A stretch of DNA of 64,000 bases, from NCBI RefSeq assembly GCF_040807025.1, contig NC_090943.1, positions 138,946,264 through 139,010,263 on the forward strand, read 5' to 3'. How positions within the stretch are numbered: position 1 is the first letter of the stretch; the number at the start of each line of letters is the position of its first letter. Position numbers and translations under genes: made by a program. Below, piece by piece: positions 27,257-36,975 of this stretch. The stretch is from Struthio camelus. Taxonomy: Eukaryota; Chordata; Aves; Struthioniformes; Struthionidae. The notes beneath the pieces are model-generated. The model did not search any database and was not told the origin of the DNA. It saw only the letters and a list, made by a program, of their open reading frames with translations.

Positions 27257-30200
27257 AACTTCTCCTTTTCTGGCTTCTCCCTTCCTAGTGCTGCTTTTCT
27301 ACAACATACTCTTTCCCAGAATTACATCCTCACAGAGGATCTGAAATGGTAAATTTGGGGTAAATTACTAATGCAGCATGATGAAAATAATAAAGCAGTA
27401 GGAGAGGTAATACGTAACTTACAGTTGTTAATGATAGGGTAGATCTGAAATATCTGAAATTTAGAAAGCAGCATACAAGAAGAAACTGCTTAGATGGAAA
27501 CCATATAAAATGGCAGAGGAATGCATGCTCACAATATGAAGAAGCAGAAAAGTTATTGTTTCAGTGCCCTATATATTCCTACAATAATTGCTACCTGTGT
27601 GCAGTTCCATGTACAAATGCTTATTCTTATCACTGTAAACATATCAGTTCTCCTTATAACAGATGTACAGGTACATATATAGTACCACGCAGGGGGACAT
27701 CCAATGTGGCCACAGAATGATTATCAATAGCAGAAGCACTGATCATTTCAATTATGTTAGTTTGAAGCCCAGCACAAATATCAATGAATTTAAGTGGAAT
27801 AGAGCTAGTAGAATCCATCCTTCTATACAATTTGTGAGCAAAAGCTTCCGTAAGGAACAAAATATATGGGTAATTTTAGTTCAAACTCCAAATTTCACAA
27901 CAATCAAAAATCAAAAAGGAAAAATGTTAGAAAAATAAAAATATTTTGAGGAATATAGAACAATTCAAAACTTTCACATTTTAAATTAAATTTTCAGTTC
28001 AAAATGTACCTATTTAAATAGTATGTGACTAGATGTCTAAACCACATGGACTGAAAACATTTAACTGAATTGGGGAACTCATGTAGGCTAGTAGCAAGTG
28101 CTTCTTACAGAAAGCATTAAATATTAATCTCAATGTTAAAATGTCGTGATGCCTTCCATCTTTTCCCACCTTCTTTGCTGAAAGGAGGGGAGAAACATAT
28201 GGCTCCCTGGCCTTATTTGTCAGATATACGAACTTTGCTGCTAGTAAAAAGGACATATTTGCACTTGAAGTAGTAATTTCTAAACTTACTCAGGATAGGA
28301 AAAAAGAGGAATTTTGCTATAAATAAAATATAATGCTTCCGAACATAGCTAAAATCTCCAGAAAGCCCAAGTAGTATACTATTTCAAATTCTTTTTATTC
28401 TTTGTCCGTCAGCATACTCACAGTTTTTCACCTTTCTGCAGCCAGCAGGCAGTGATATAACACTTCAGTATCTGAATGATTGCAGTGCTCCATAAATATA
28501 ATTGAAATGTATCAAAACATCATTAAACCACTTTATCCCCATTTAGGTCATGAAAAGAGTTTATTGTGTATGCGATTAGACTTGTTGCCACAAAATTCAT
28601 AAAAACTGTACACTATTGTTAATTCTAAGTAGTAGACTTCTGATGATTTTTGCTGTGATTAAAATGACAAACGCTTTAGATCTATTTTAGTATCTGCATG
28701 TTGTCCTTAAATATTTTTTGTTTTATTTTCTTCAGACAAAGTCATTTCCTCCAGTTCTTGAAGAATACCTTGGTTAAATATAAGAATACAGGAAAAGCAA
28801 TTATTTCTTAGAAGTAATCTATTAATAAGCCCATAGCTTGTAGCCTACCTTTTCTTTACGGCACAGTTCTTGGCATAGGTCATGGCATGCAGCTGTATTT
28901 AATAGCCATACAAGTGGTTTTTAGAAGAATCTTGCTGTATCTTCAAAATAAGCAATAATCTTCCACAAGAAGTAAAAGGACATTCTGACTTATTATTCAA
29001 TTACATAATGTTAGTATTCCAAACCACTATTGTGGTGGAAGCTGTTCAACCATAGAACAGTCTCATTTTGCTGTTAGGCACACTCAAGTCTAAAAGATAA
29101 TCCTGTATATGATGTAATACAGTAAATGGCTATTACTGCTGGATAGACTCACTTACCAGTACTTATCCTGTCCCAGCACACTCTGATATAAGGATAATAT
29201 CAGTGGAAAAACATTGTAAAAATTTACTGTGCATCTTAAGGCTACATGTGTTCTTCACTTACATGCACTCTTCTAACACTGCATACTTTGTAACCTGTGA
29301 CAGAGAGTGAAAATTCATATTTCAGGCTTCCATTTAAGAAATTTTTTCATTTCTCTTTGCCAAGGCACCCTGTGCTGTCAGATTAGAACTTCCATCGGAA
29401 AACGAGCTGTCATTGGCACAAAAGTACTAATGTTTCTCTTTTAAGTATCAAGCGTATGTAAGCAGAATGCTCTACTGTTCTGACTTGTTGCGCTTTGCAT
29501 TCAAAATGAATATTCCCTTCCAAAGAGAATTCTATTTATTCACTTGAATTAACATAGGCTTTAATTATATTCTGACATCCCAGAAAATATGTTTTTAAAA
29601 CCCATTAGAGTTCTTACTTACCCACTGATGAGAAATGGAGTGACTTGTCTTAACGCATTTCCCTTTCATTTGATTTGGCACTGGAGTCCCACCACCTCAG
29701 ATTAATGAGCTGCCTCTCATTGTTAGATATATCGTGGCTCTTTACTGACATAAAATGACCGATAATCCCTTCCGCCATCTGAGCACCTAATCACATACAT
29801 TTTTGTATACTTTTAAGCTCTTTATTTGTTTAGGTTAAAGTTCTTCACTCGACTTTTAAGAAAACTTCATCTTACAGGTATAAAGCTACCACCTTATTTA
29901 AAGTAGACCTAATCACTTTGTTAGGCCAAATATTGAAATTCCTGTTAAGACAAATACCTTTTCTGTTGAAAGTAATCTCTATGAAGAGAAAAAACACTTC
30001 AAACAAAGTGTTTCTTTCGATACTGGCTCTGGTTATTAAATTAAGGGACCACTTCATACATTTTCTGGGATCTTTTGGGGGTAAAGGTGTTCTGTCAAGA
30101 CAGAAGTGTTTGACTTGCCTTCAGCTTGGGACCCAAAGGCTGTCTGTTTCCAACAGAAATAGAGTTACAAGGCTCTTGTGACCATGCATATCTTTATGCC

Positions 30201-31875
30201 TTTTTTTTTTTTTTTTGGCTTTAGTAACTTAGTTTCAGAGACAACCCTCTACAGTCTCATGAAAGTGGTGAGGTCACACCATGTTCCATATTGCTTATAA
30301 TGAAATGGTCATATACAAGTTGAAACTTTTCCATGCCTTTTCCATAAGCAGATTATCTTGAAATAACCTGCGTTTAGTTTCTAGCAAAGGCTCCAGACAG
30401 GAATCGCCAAATTTTTTGAAACATGTGCCTGCATCACCAGGCCTCAAGCCAGAGGTATCTGGATTTGCTTTGCAGAAAATCTCTGGACATGAGGGTTGGT
30501 TCTGAGCCCAGCCCCTGACTGTTTCAAACTCATCTTCTATTCATAATACATAGAGGAAGACAAGCATTCACTTTTAAACTTTCACAAGCTTTAGGTTACA
30601 GAAGGAAGACAGTTCAGGTTCTTGCTCTCTTCTAACTTAGAAGTGCGAACTAGCTCTTTCATGTGTTGCGCTGATGTAGGATAGATGAATGGGCTGACGT
30701 ATACCTATTAGAATGACGCCAGCATTGCCTTCTAGAAAGACAAGCAAGATCAGTGGGACATGCTGAGTGAAGCCTACCCTTACATCTCCAAGAAAACCTG
30801 CAGCTGAGACTTGTGCCTCTGAAATCCTTGTTGCGTGAATGCATGGAGTGAGATTAGGAAGAGGATTAGGCCGTTTTAGGACTCTTCTACAGTGTTGTAG
30901 GCATGTAGAAAAGATATTAAAGGCCAAGGAATCAGGGAGATTTCTAGAAAGCTCTGATTAGAGAGCTGACTTGGCAGGCATTACTTTGAAGATGTTTCCC
31001 GAACAATAGTTAGGGCTTACCCAACTAAACATTTTGAGCACTGTGTGACTTTGCTGCAGATTGCCTAGCATTGAAAGGTTGGAGCCTTCCTGAGCAGATG
31101 GAAAGTTTCAACTCTTAAAAATATATATATAAATGCATCACAGGCATGGTTTCTCTTTTTTATTTTGTACTATTTTAGCAAGTTATTAAAATTCCTAGGA
31201 CTCTATTGTAGTGTGTGGAGAACAGACTAGTTATTTAAAGATAAATATGTTTCCATTTTCCGCACACAGTATTCACTTAACTTATTGGTAATGTGGCATT
31301 CCTGCAAGCTAAAAATGTTGGGACTCAAATTCAGATGAAAAGAAACTTTCTATGAACTGCATCTAGAATAATGTATCTTGACCTGCACCTAGCACTCTGA
31401 CGTGAAAACCTTAAGAAAGAGTTTCCAGACTAATTTCGCTAAATTATGTTGTGAATGAAAGATAGGAATCACACTTAATGCAAAGTGGGATATAGCCATC
31501 TTCTTTTGCCAATAGAAACTGGAGTTTTTATCTACATTTCTGAGCAGAAGAAGCTGTCTAGTCTGCCTAGCTCTTTCAGGTAGAGTTTATTCATCTTTTA
31601 TATTACTAATAACCTCCAGTACTGAACAAAGTACAATTATTGCAAGAAACTTTTTCATTAAGCACAGATATGTTATTGTCAAAAAAAAATTAGTAAAAGT
31701 ACAGATGACCCACAATGAAGGCTTTGTGATTTCCAAGTGAGGAAATATTTTAAGGTCTCGGGTGTTTTTAAGCTTTAATGTACAGCCTTACTAAGGTCAG
31801 TGATTTACTAAATCATGTTATTTCTCAGCTCAGTTACAGTCTTTTTCCTATCCTACTTCCCTCTCTTTTCTACAG
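27257..31875. other. AT-rich DNA without recognisable genes
   Basis: A 16-base poly-T lies at 30201-30216 and a short TA run near 31122. The 96-codon minus-strand frame at 30637-30927 shows no recognisable domain. Confidence 0.45.
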
Positions 31876-31982
31876 ATAAACAAGTTGGAGGCTTGCCTTG
31901 GGCAGGGAGGATGCATAGATGATAACGGCACTCTACAGAAGGAAAATAGAGGAAGGAAGACTGCATCAGCTGTAGCTGTAAG
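31876..31982 (+). other. Candidate exon, weak
   Basis: A 107-nt segment between a strong pyrimidine-tract acceptor (ccctctcttttctacag) and a strong donor (gtaag|gtatgt). One frame is open across it (35 codons plus two bases, starting INKLEACLGQGG); the other two have stops. It would begin in phase 0 and end in phase 2, which fits the segment at 36518. An open frame of this length is expected often by chance, and I recognise no homologue. It could equally be a non-coding RNA exon or a decoy. Confidence 0.22.
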
Positions 31983-32551
31983 GTATGTGTTGCTGAAAGT
32001 TCCTCTACAATTTATTTTTCTCTTTCCTCTGTTATAACGCCTGCTGAAACTACTTGCAGTGATGGATTAAGGAAGGAAAGTTTTCTCAGAGCTTTCTCTG
32101 ATATAGGGGCAGTAGGGAATGCAAACCTGTTGGAGATATTCTGTGAGCATTAGCCATAATCATAAATAAGCAAACAGAAAAGAAACTGAGCTTGATTTTA
32201 TTCTGCAGTTGATTTGTACAGTAAGAATGAAGTTCCCATTTTGATGCTGTTGTGCCTGTTTTTCTTGAAAGTTCTTCAGTAAAATATGAGAGGTAAAAGT
32301 TTTATTTTACTCTCTCTCTTAGAAGTAAACTAACTATATAGTAACACCATAGTAACCTTCTTGTCCCTAGCTAGCCATAAGAATAAATATAGCATCTACT
32401 TTATTTCACAAAAGCTTTATGTGTTGTATTTGACATGAAATTTATACAATGTACAAACACAACAACAGCTATTTATGCCTCTTATGTTTGATTTATTTCC
32501 CTTAGGACTGAGCTGAGGTGGTATAAAAATTTTTTCAATATACTCTGTACA

Positions 32552-32684
32552 AAATCACAAAATCACAGAATGGCCAAGGTTGGAAGGGACCTCTGGAGAT
32601 CATCTAGATGAACCTCCCTGCTCAAAACAGGGTCCTCTAGAGCACATTTCCCAGGATCACGTCCAGGTGGGTTTTGAATGTCTC
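32552..32684 (-). mobile_element. CR1 LINE copy 2a, short 3' stub
   Basis: About 130 bases matching only the CR1 3' end on the minus strand, with tail units aaaatcacaaaatcacagaa and the ggttggaagggacctctgga block. Its details (ggccaaggttgg, the gggtcctctagagcacattt block) match the 3' end of copy 3 rather than the directly adjoining copy 2b. It ends at gaatgtctc, exactly where the tail of copy 2b starts, so it is either a very short truncated insertion or the stub of an older element entered by copy 2b. Confidence 0.9.
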
Positions 32685-32771
32685 ACAGAATCACAGAATC
32701 ACAGAATCGTTTAGGTTGGAAGGGACCTCTGGAGATCATCTCGTCCAACCTCCCTGCTCAAGCAGGGTCAC

Positions 32772-33470
32772 CTAGAGCATATTGCCCAGGATCACATCCA
32801 GACGGGTTTTGAATATCTCCAGCGAAGGAGACTCCACCACCCCTCTGGGCAACCTGTTCCAATGCTCTGTCACCCTCACAGTGAAGAAGTTTTTTCTCAG
32901 GTTCAGATGGAACTTCCTGTGGTTCAGTTTCTGCCCATTGCCTCTTGTCCTGTTGCTGGGCACCACGGAGAAGAGGCTGGCCTCATCCTCTTGACACTCC
33001 CCCTTCAGATACTTGTACACGTTGATGAGATCCCCTCTCAATCTTCTCTTCTCCAGGCTGAACAGGCCCAGCTCTTGCAGTCTTTCTTCATAGGAGAGAT
33101 GCTCCAGCCCTCTAATCATCTTGGTAGCCCTCCGCTGGACTCTCTCCAGGAGTGCCATGTCTCTCTTGTACTGGGGAGCCCAGAACTGGACACAGTACTC
33201 CAGGTGAGGCCTCACCAGGGCTGAATAGAGGGGCAGGATCACCTCCCTCGACCTGCTGGCAACACTCTGCCTAATGCACCCTAGGATCCCATTGGCCTTC
33301 TTGGCCACAAGGGCACACTGCTGCCTCATGCTCAACTTGGTGTCCACCAGCACTCCCAGGTCCTTCTCGGCAGAGCTACTTTCCAACAGGTCAGTCCCCA
33401 GCCTGTACTGGTGCATGGGATTATTCCTGCCTAGGTGCAGGACCTTGCACTTGCCTTTGTTGAACTTCAT
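32772..33470 (-). pseudogene. CR1 ORF2 C-terminal domain (copy 2b)
   Basis: A 232-codon minus-strand frame covering the end of the reverse transcriptase (starting [14 protein letters not shown], motif D region) and the whole C-terminal region to the natural stop after [13 protein letters not shown]. Recognisable blocks are [39 protein letters not shown] and [17 protein letters not shown]. Unlike copies 1 and 3, it has no frameshift at the [11 protein letters not shown] junction. These residues are close to what is generally seen in CR1, whereas copies 1 and 3 carry LGRPHLESC and APHYKRD. The frame is cut off from the upstream RT by the deletions near 33592 and 33660. Confidence 0.92.
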
Positions 33471-33745
33471 GAGGTTCCTCTCCGCCCAGCTCTCCAGCCT
33501 GTCCAGGTCCCTCTGAATGGCAGCACAGCCTTCTGGTGCACCAGCAACTCCCCCCAGTTTAGTATCCTCAGCAAACTTGCTGAGGGTGCACTCTCAAGGT
33601 CATTGATGAATACATTGAACAAGACCAGACCCAGGACTGATGCCTGCGGGACACCGCTAGCCTACAACCCTCTGAGCTCGGCCATCCAGCCAGTTCTCAA
33701 TCCACCTCACCGTCCACTCATCTAACCCACACTTCCTGAGTTTAC

Positions 33746-34624
33746 CTAGGAGGATGTGATGGGAGACAGTGTCAAAAGCCTTGCTGAAGTCCAGAAGGCA
33801 ACATCCACTGCTCTGCCCTCATCTACCCAGCCAGTCATTCTGTCACAGAAGGCTATCAGAGTGGTCAAGCATGATTTCCCTTTGGGGAATCCATGCTCAC
33901 TACTCCGAATCACCACCTTGTCCCCCACATGCTTAGTGAGGACCTCCAGGAGGAGCTGTCCCATCACCTTTCCAGGGATGGAGGTGAGGCTGACAGGCCT
34001 ATCAGCCTCTGGCTCCTCCTTCTTGCCCTTTTGGAAGACTGGGGTGACACTGGCTTTCTTCCAGTCCTCAGGCACCTCTCCTTTTCTCCAGGACCTTTCC
34101 AAGAGGATGGAGAGTGGCCTAGCAATAACATCCTCCAGCTCCCTCAGCGCTCGTGGGTGCATCCCATCGGGGCCCATGGATTTGTGGATGTCCAGTTTGC
34201 TTAAGTAATCCATAACCCAATCCTCCTCGACCAAGGGAGAGTCCTCCTTTCTCCAGACTTCCTCTCTTGTCCTCAGGGTCTGGAATTCCTGAGGACTGGC
34301 CTTAGCAGTGAAGACGGAAGCAAAGGCAGCATTCAATAACTCTGCCTTCTCTCTATCCTTTGTTACCAGGGCACCCGCCCCACTAAGCAGTGGGCCCACG
34401 TTTTCCCTAGTCTTCCTTCTGCTCTTGATGTATTGGAAGAAGCCCTTCTTGTTGTCCTTGACATCCCTTGCCAGATTCAATTCCAAATGGGCCTTAGCCT
34501 TCCTTGTCGCATCCCTGCACACTCTGACAACGTCCCTGTGTTCCTCCCAAGTGGCCTGTCCTCTTTTCCACATTCTGTGTACTTCCTTCTTCTGTTGGAG
34601 TTTTGTCAGTAGTTCCTTGCTCAT
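33746..34624 (-). pseudogene. CR1 ORF2 linker and reverse transcriptase N-terminal half (copy 2b)
   Basis: A 292-codon minus-strand frame from [20 protein letters not shown] through the finger region ([47 protein letters not shown]). It ends just after [10 protein letters not shown]. There the catalytic motif [11 protein letters not shown] in copies 3 and 4, is lost because one C is missing (ttctggac instead of ttcctggac), giving FWTSARLL. It carries [19 protein letters not shown] like copy 4, not the variant of copy 3. This fragment is nearly identical to copy 4 over most of its length. Confidence 0.92.
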
Positions 34625-34699
34625 CCACGCAGGTCTCCTGCCCGCTTTGCTGGACTTCTTCCTCAGAGGGATGCACTGCTCTGGAGCCTGGAGGAGGTG

Positions 34700-35649
34700 A
34701 TGCTTGAATATTAACCAGCTCTCCTAGGACCCTCCTACCCCATGAGATTCCCCTAAGTAGTTCCCTGGAGAGGGCAAAGTTAGCTCTCCTGAAGTCCAGG
34801 GTTGCAATCCTACTCATTGCCCTGCTTCTTCCTTGTAGAATCCTGAACTCCACCATCTCATGGTCACTGCAGCCAAGGCTGCCCCCAACCTTCACATCTC
34901 CAGCCAGACCTTCTTTATTTGTTAGTACAAGGTCCAGCAGCACACCTCTCCTCGTTGGCTTCTCCACCATTTGGGCTAAAAATTTATGATTAGTCCTCTG
35001 CAGGAACCTCTTTGACTGTTTGTGCCTAGCTGTGCTGTCTTCCCAGCAGACGTCCGGGTGGTTGAAGTCCCCCAAGAGAACCAGGGCCTGTGATCGTGAG
35101 GTTACTTCCAGCTGTCTGTAGAAGGCCTCATTGATGACTTCCTCCTGATCAGGTGGCCTGTCGTAGACCCCCACCAGAACCGTGTCACCCATGTTACCCT
35201 GCCCTTTAAGCCTTACCCACAGGCTCTCAACTTGCTCTTCATCCACCAGCCCCCTCCCCCCACCCCCACCCCGAGACAGAGCTCCATACATTCTAGTTGT
35301 TCCCTCACCTTCCTGGCCTGTCTTTCCTGGAAAGCACATAGCCATCCATGACAGCATTCCAGTCATGTGAGCTATCCCACCATGTCTCTGTAACTGCAAT
35401 GAGACCATGGCCCTGCGACCGCACACGGACCTCTAATTCTTCCTGCTTATTCCCCATGCTGCATGCATTGGTGTACAGGCATTTCAGAGAGCCAGTCAAG
35501 CATGCAAGCTTCGCAGGAGAGGTGCAAGAGGATCCTCCACAGCCATGTTCGATGCTGTCTCCCCTGGCTGCTTGCACCCGCTGGAGGCATCCTGACTTGA
35601 GCGGTGTTTTACTGACTCCCCTGCCACTATACCACTCCCCTTCCCCCAT
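34700..35649 (-). pseudogene. CR1 ORF2 endonuclease domain in two frames (copy 2b)
   Basis: The minus strand encodes the apurinic/apyrimidinic-type endonuclease that nicks the target DNA. The N-terminal part is at about 35340-35649 (LYTNACSMGNKQEELEVRV, then VTETWWD with the metal-binding Glu). The rest is at 34700-35250 in another frame (GVYDRPPDQEEV, LLGDFNHPDVCW with the catalytic DFN, and SDHEMVEF with the catalytic Asp-His pair). The break between them lies in the G-rich stretch around 35250-35300. Downstream, a 17-base deletion near 34730 throws the frame before the RT linker; copy 3 has the identical deletion and copy 4 does not. All three catalytic blocks are still readable, but not in one frame. 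Confidence 0.9.
35250..35272 (-). other. G-quadruplex motif inside copy 2b
   Basis: On the minus strand there are four G-runs of 4, 5, 6 and 5 bases separated by single bases T, T and A. This is a canonical intramolecular G-quadruplex pattern with one-base loops, generally among the most stable classes. It sits on the element's sense strand within the endonuclease region, where the reading frame is also broken. Confidence 0.9.
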
Positions 35650-35776
35650 CTTGCCTAGTTTAAAGCCCTCGTTACCAGGCTGGCCAATCTGTTGGCAAAG
35701 ACACGCGTGCCCTGCTTGGTAAGGTCGATCCCATCTCTCCCCATCAGCTGTCGGTCTTCAAGCAGGGTCTTCAAAT
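35650..35776 (-). pseudogene. End of CR1 ORF1, esterase-like domain tail (copy 2b)
   Basis: The minus strand reads LKTLLEDRQLMGRDGIDLTK, then QGTRVFANRLASLVTRALN and a stop, followed by ORF2. This matches the end of the SGNH-hydrolase (esterase-like) domain that CR1 ORF1 proteins are known to carry. The block V motif of that family is D-x-x-H; here the expected His reads Asp (DGID). Only about 40 codons remain before the 5' truncation. The assignment rests on remembered family features and position just upstream of the endonuclease. Confidence 0.65.
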
Positions 35777-35777
35777 T

Positions 35778-36517
35778 ATGCTCTAGTCTTAGGAATTAAA
35801 TAGTCCTTGTATCCTCCATGCATCTCTGTTCATCTCAAAAACATCAGCCTCCATGACTTGCTTGTATGAAATGTCTTAAAGATCACTGTTCTCAAGGTTT
35901 CATAAATTCATGTACGTCTTTCATATATATGAGGAGATAGAGCTACTGTATCCCAGCAGAATTGCTTGCATACCATTAATCAAGTAGGAGACTTCTGCAA
36001 GATACAGAACTGATACAGAACCATTTCTAACTAAGAGTGTCAGTTGTCCATCTTGTTTGAATGATTTTCAAAGTTATCTAAATAATTTCTGTGTGCCTGG
36101 TTGGACCTTTGGCTTCAGTATTGGTTGGCTTAAGTTTTATTACTATAAACTATACAGATTCATCATCAACTATTTGGTTGCTGAGAGGTTTGTCATATTT
36201 TATTGCCATAGGGTTTTTATATATTTTATCATATGTTAAAATGATGGCCTGTTAAAATTATTGCTTGTTTGTTTGAGTAGAATATCTTTAAAAACAGCCC
36301 CCCCAAATCTCTGATACATTGTCTGCTTTGCGATTTTGTCTTGTACTGCTTTGATTTGAAAGTCTGAAAATTGCAGTTTAAAAATACTGATATCATATTT
36401 TCCTTTTTTTATCTTTTTTAGTTGGAAAAAATGCTAATGTTGTAATGCACCTTTCCAGATTGGATAAATCATCTGTATTGTGGAAAACTGTTCCTCAACA
36501 AAATGTACATTTTCCAG
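35778..36517. other. AT-rich DNA between CR1 copy 2b and the candidate exon
   Basis: About 740 bases of AT-rich sequence. A pyrimidine tract ending ttttttatcttttttag at 36421 and another acceptor-like cctttccag near 36458 precede the candidate exon, but the frames after both soon meet stops. Confidence 0.5.
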
Positions 36518-36630
36518 AGAGCTGGAACGGAAGTATTATCCAATTTGGACAGATGACAAAAACAGTGCAGAACTCCCAGATGAAGCAGAACTTTATTCTT
36601 TTGAAGATGAACAACTTCTGAAACTATCTA
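36518..36630 (+). CDS. Candidate host coding exon, gene unknown
   Basis: A 113-nt segment with an acceptor-like acattttccag on the left and a donor tcta|gtaaga on the right. One frame is open for 37 codons and reads like real protein: charged, acidic and hydrophilic, beginning ELERKYYPIWTDDKNS and ending EDEQLLKLS. It would begin with one base completing a codon and end with one base of the next (phase 2 to phase 1). I do not recognise the protein; there is no known motif, signal or membrane segment in so short a piece. In the flanking DNA nothing else has this composition. A second frame is open for 33 codons, so open length alone proves little. The call rests on residue composition, splice sites and the phase match with the next segment. 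It could be an exon of a large gene whose introns fill the window, a relic of a lost exon, or chance. Confidence 0.42.
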
Positions 36631-36948
36631 GTAAGAGCAAATAGCCTTCAAATTTATGTATTGGCCAAGCATCTAAAAGTACTACTGATTACAAAACCTG
36701 CACTGAAATATTTGATTTGAAAATGCATTCTAACTACACATTTTCAGAATAAAGAGGATCTTCTGCATAATTATCTTTTGATATAGCTAACTATTATGTA
36801 AAAGTAAGCAGCACAGTGAAAGAATTCACTAAAAGCCCTTTATGACTAAATATGTCCTCTGGTTATAGAATATCTTGTATATTAGATTCATCAAGTTCAG
36901 TTTTATTTATTTTTTTCTTTTTTTTCCTTCTTTTCCATTGTGGTCAAG

Positions 36949-36975
36949 AAGCCAGTAAGAAGAGTCAAAAGCACG
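36949..36975 (+). CDS. Candidate 27-nt microexon following the 36518 exon
   Basis: A long T/C tract (about 36900-36940) leads to tggtcaag, then 27 bases and a donor cacg|gtatgt. With phase 1 at both ends it continues the frame of the preceding segment, adding a Lys at the junction and then ASKKSQKH, a basic stretch after an acidic one. The intron would be 318 bases. The acceptor ends in AAG rather than CAG, and an alternative acceptor three bases later would remove one codon without changing the frame. Microexons of this size are real in vertebrate genes but easily mimicked by chance. Confidence 0.28.

Larger units (their letters stand above)
32685..35777 (-). mobile_element. CR1 LINE copy 2b, about 3.1 kb, from ORF1 end to 3' tail
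   Basis: The 3' end at the left edge has three perfect tail units (cacagaat type). Moving right on the minus strand it carries the ORF2 C-terminal domain, reverse transcriptase, apurinic-like endonuclease and finally the end of ORF1. It is the most extensive copy in the window but is still short of a full CR1 of roughly 4.5 kb. There are deletions near 33592 and 33660, both inside the RT region and relative to copies 3 and 4, and several frame changes in ORF2. The EN and N-terminal RT parts (about 33880-34640) differ from copy 4 at only a handful of positions, so this family was active recently. The right edge is set where similarity to CR1 coding sequence ends and is uncertain by 20-30 bases. 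Confidence 0.95.

Noticed and set aside
29157-29182. Minus-strand 26-nt segment with a good acceptor and the donor ctg|gtaagtgag
   Set aside because: It has no protein support and lies on the opposite strand to the better candidates; used here as evidence that splice-site decoys are frequent.
22174-30216. Long poly-T tracts (22174-22190, 27239-27256, 30201-30216) as tails of retroposed genes or SINEs
   Set aside because: No gene body, SINE body or target-site duplication is recognisable next to them; birds have few active SINEs.
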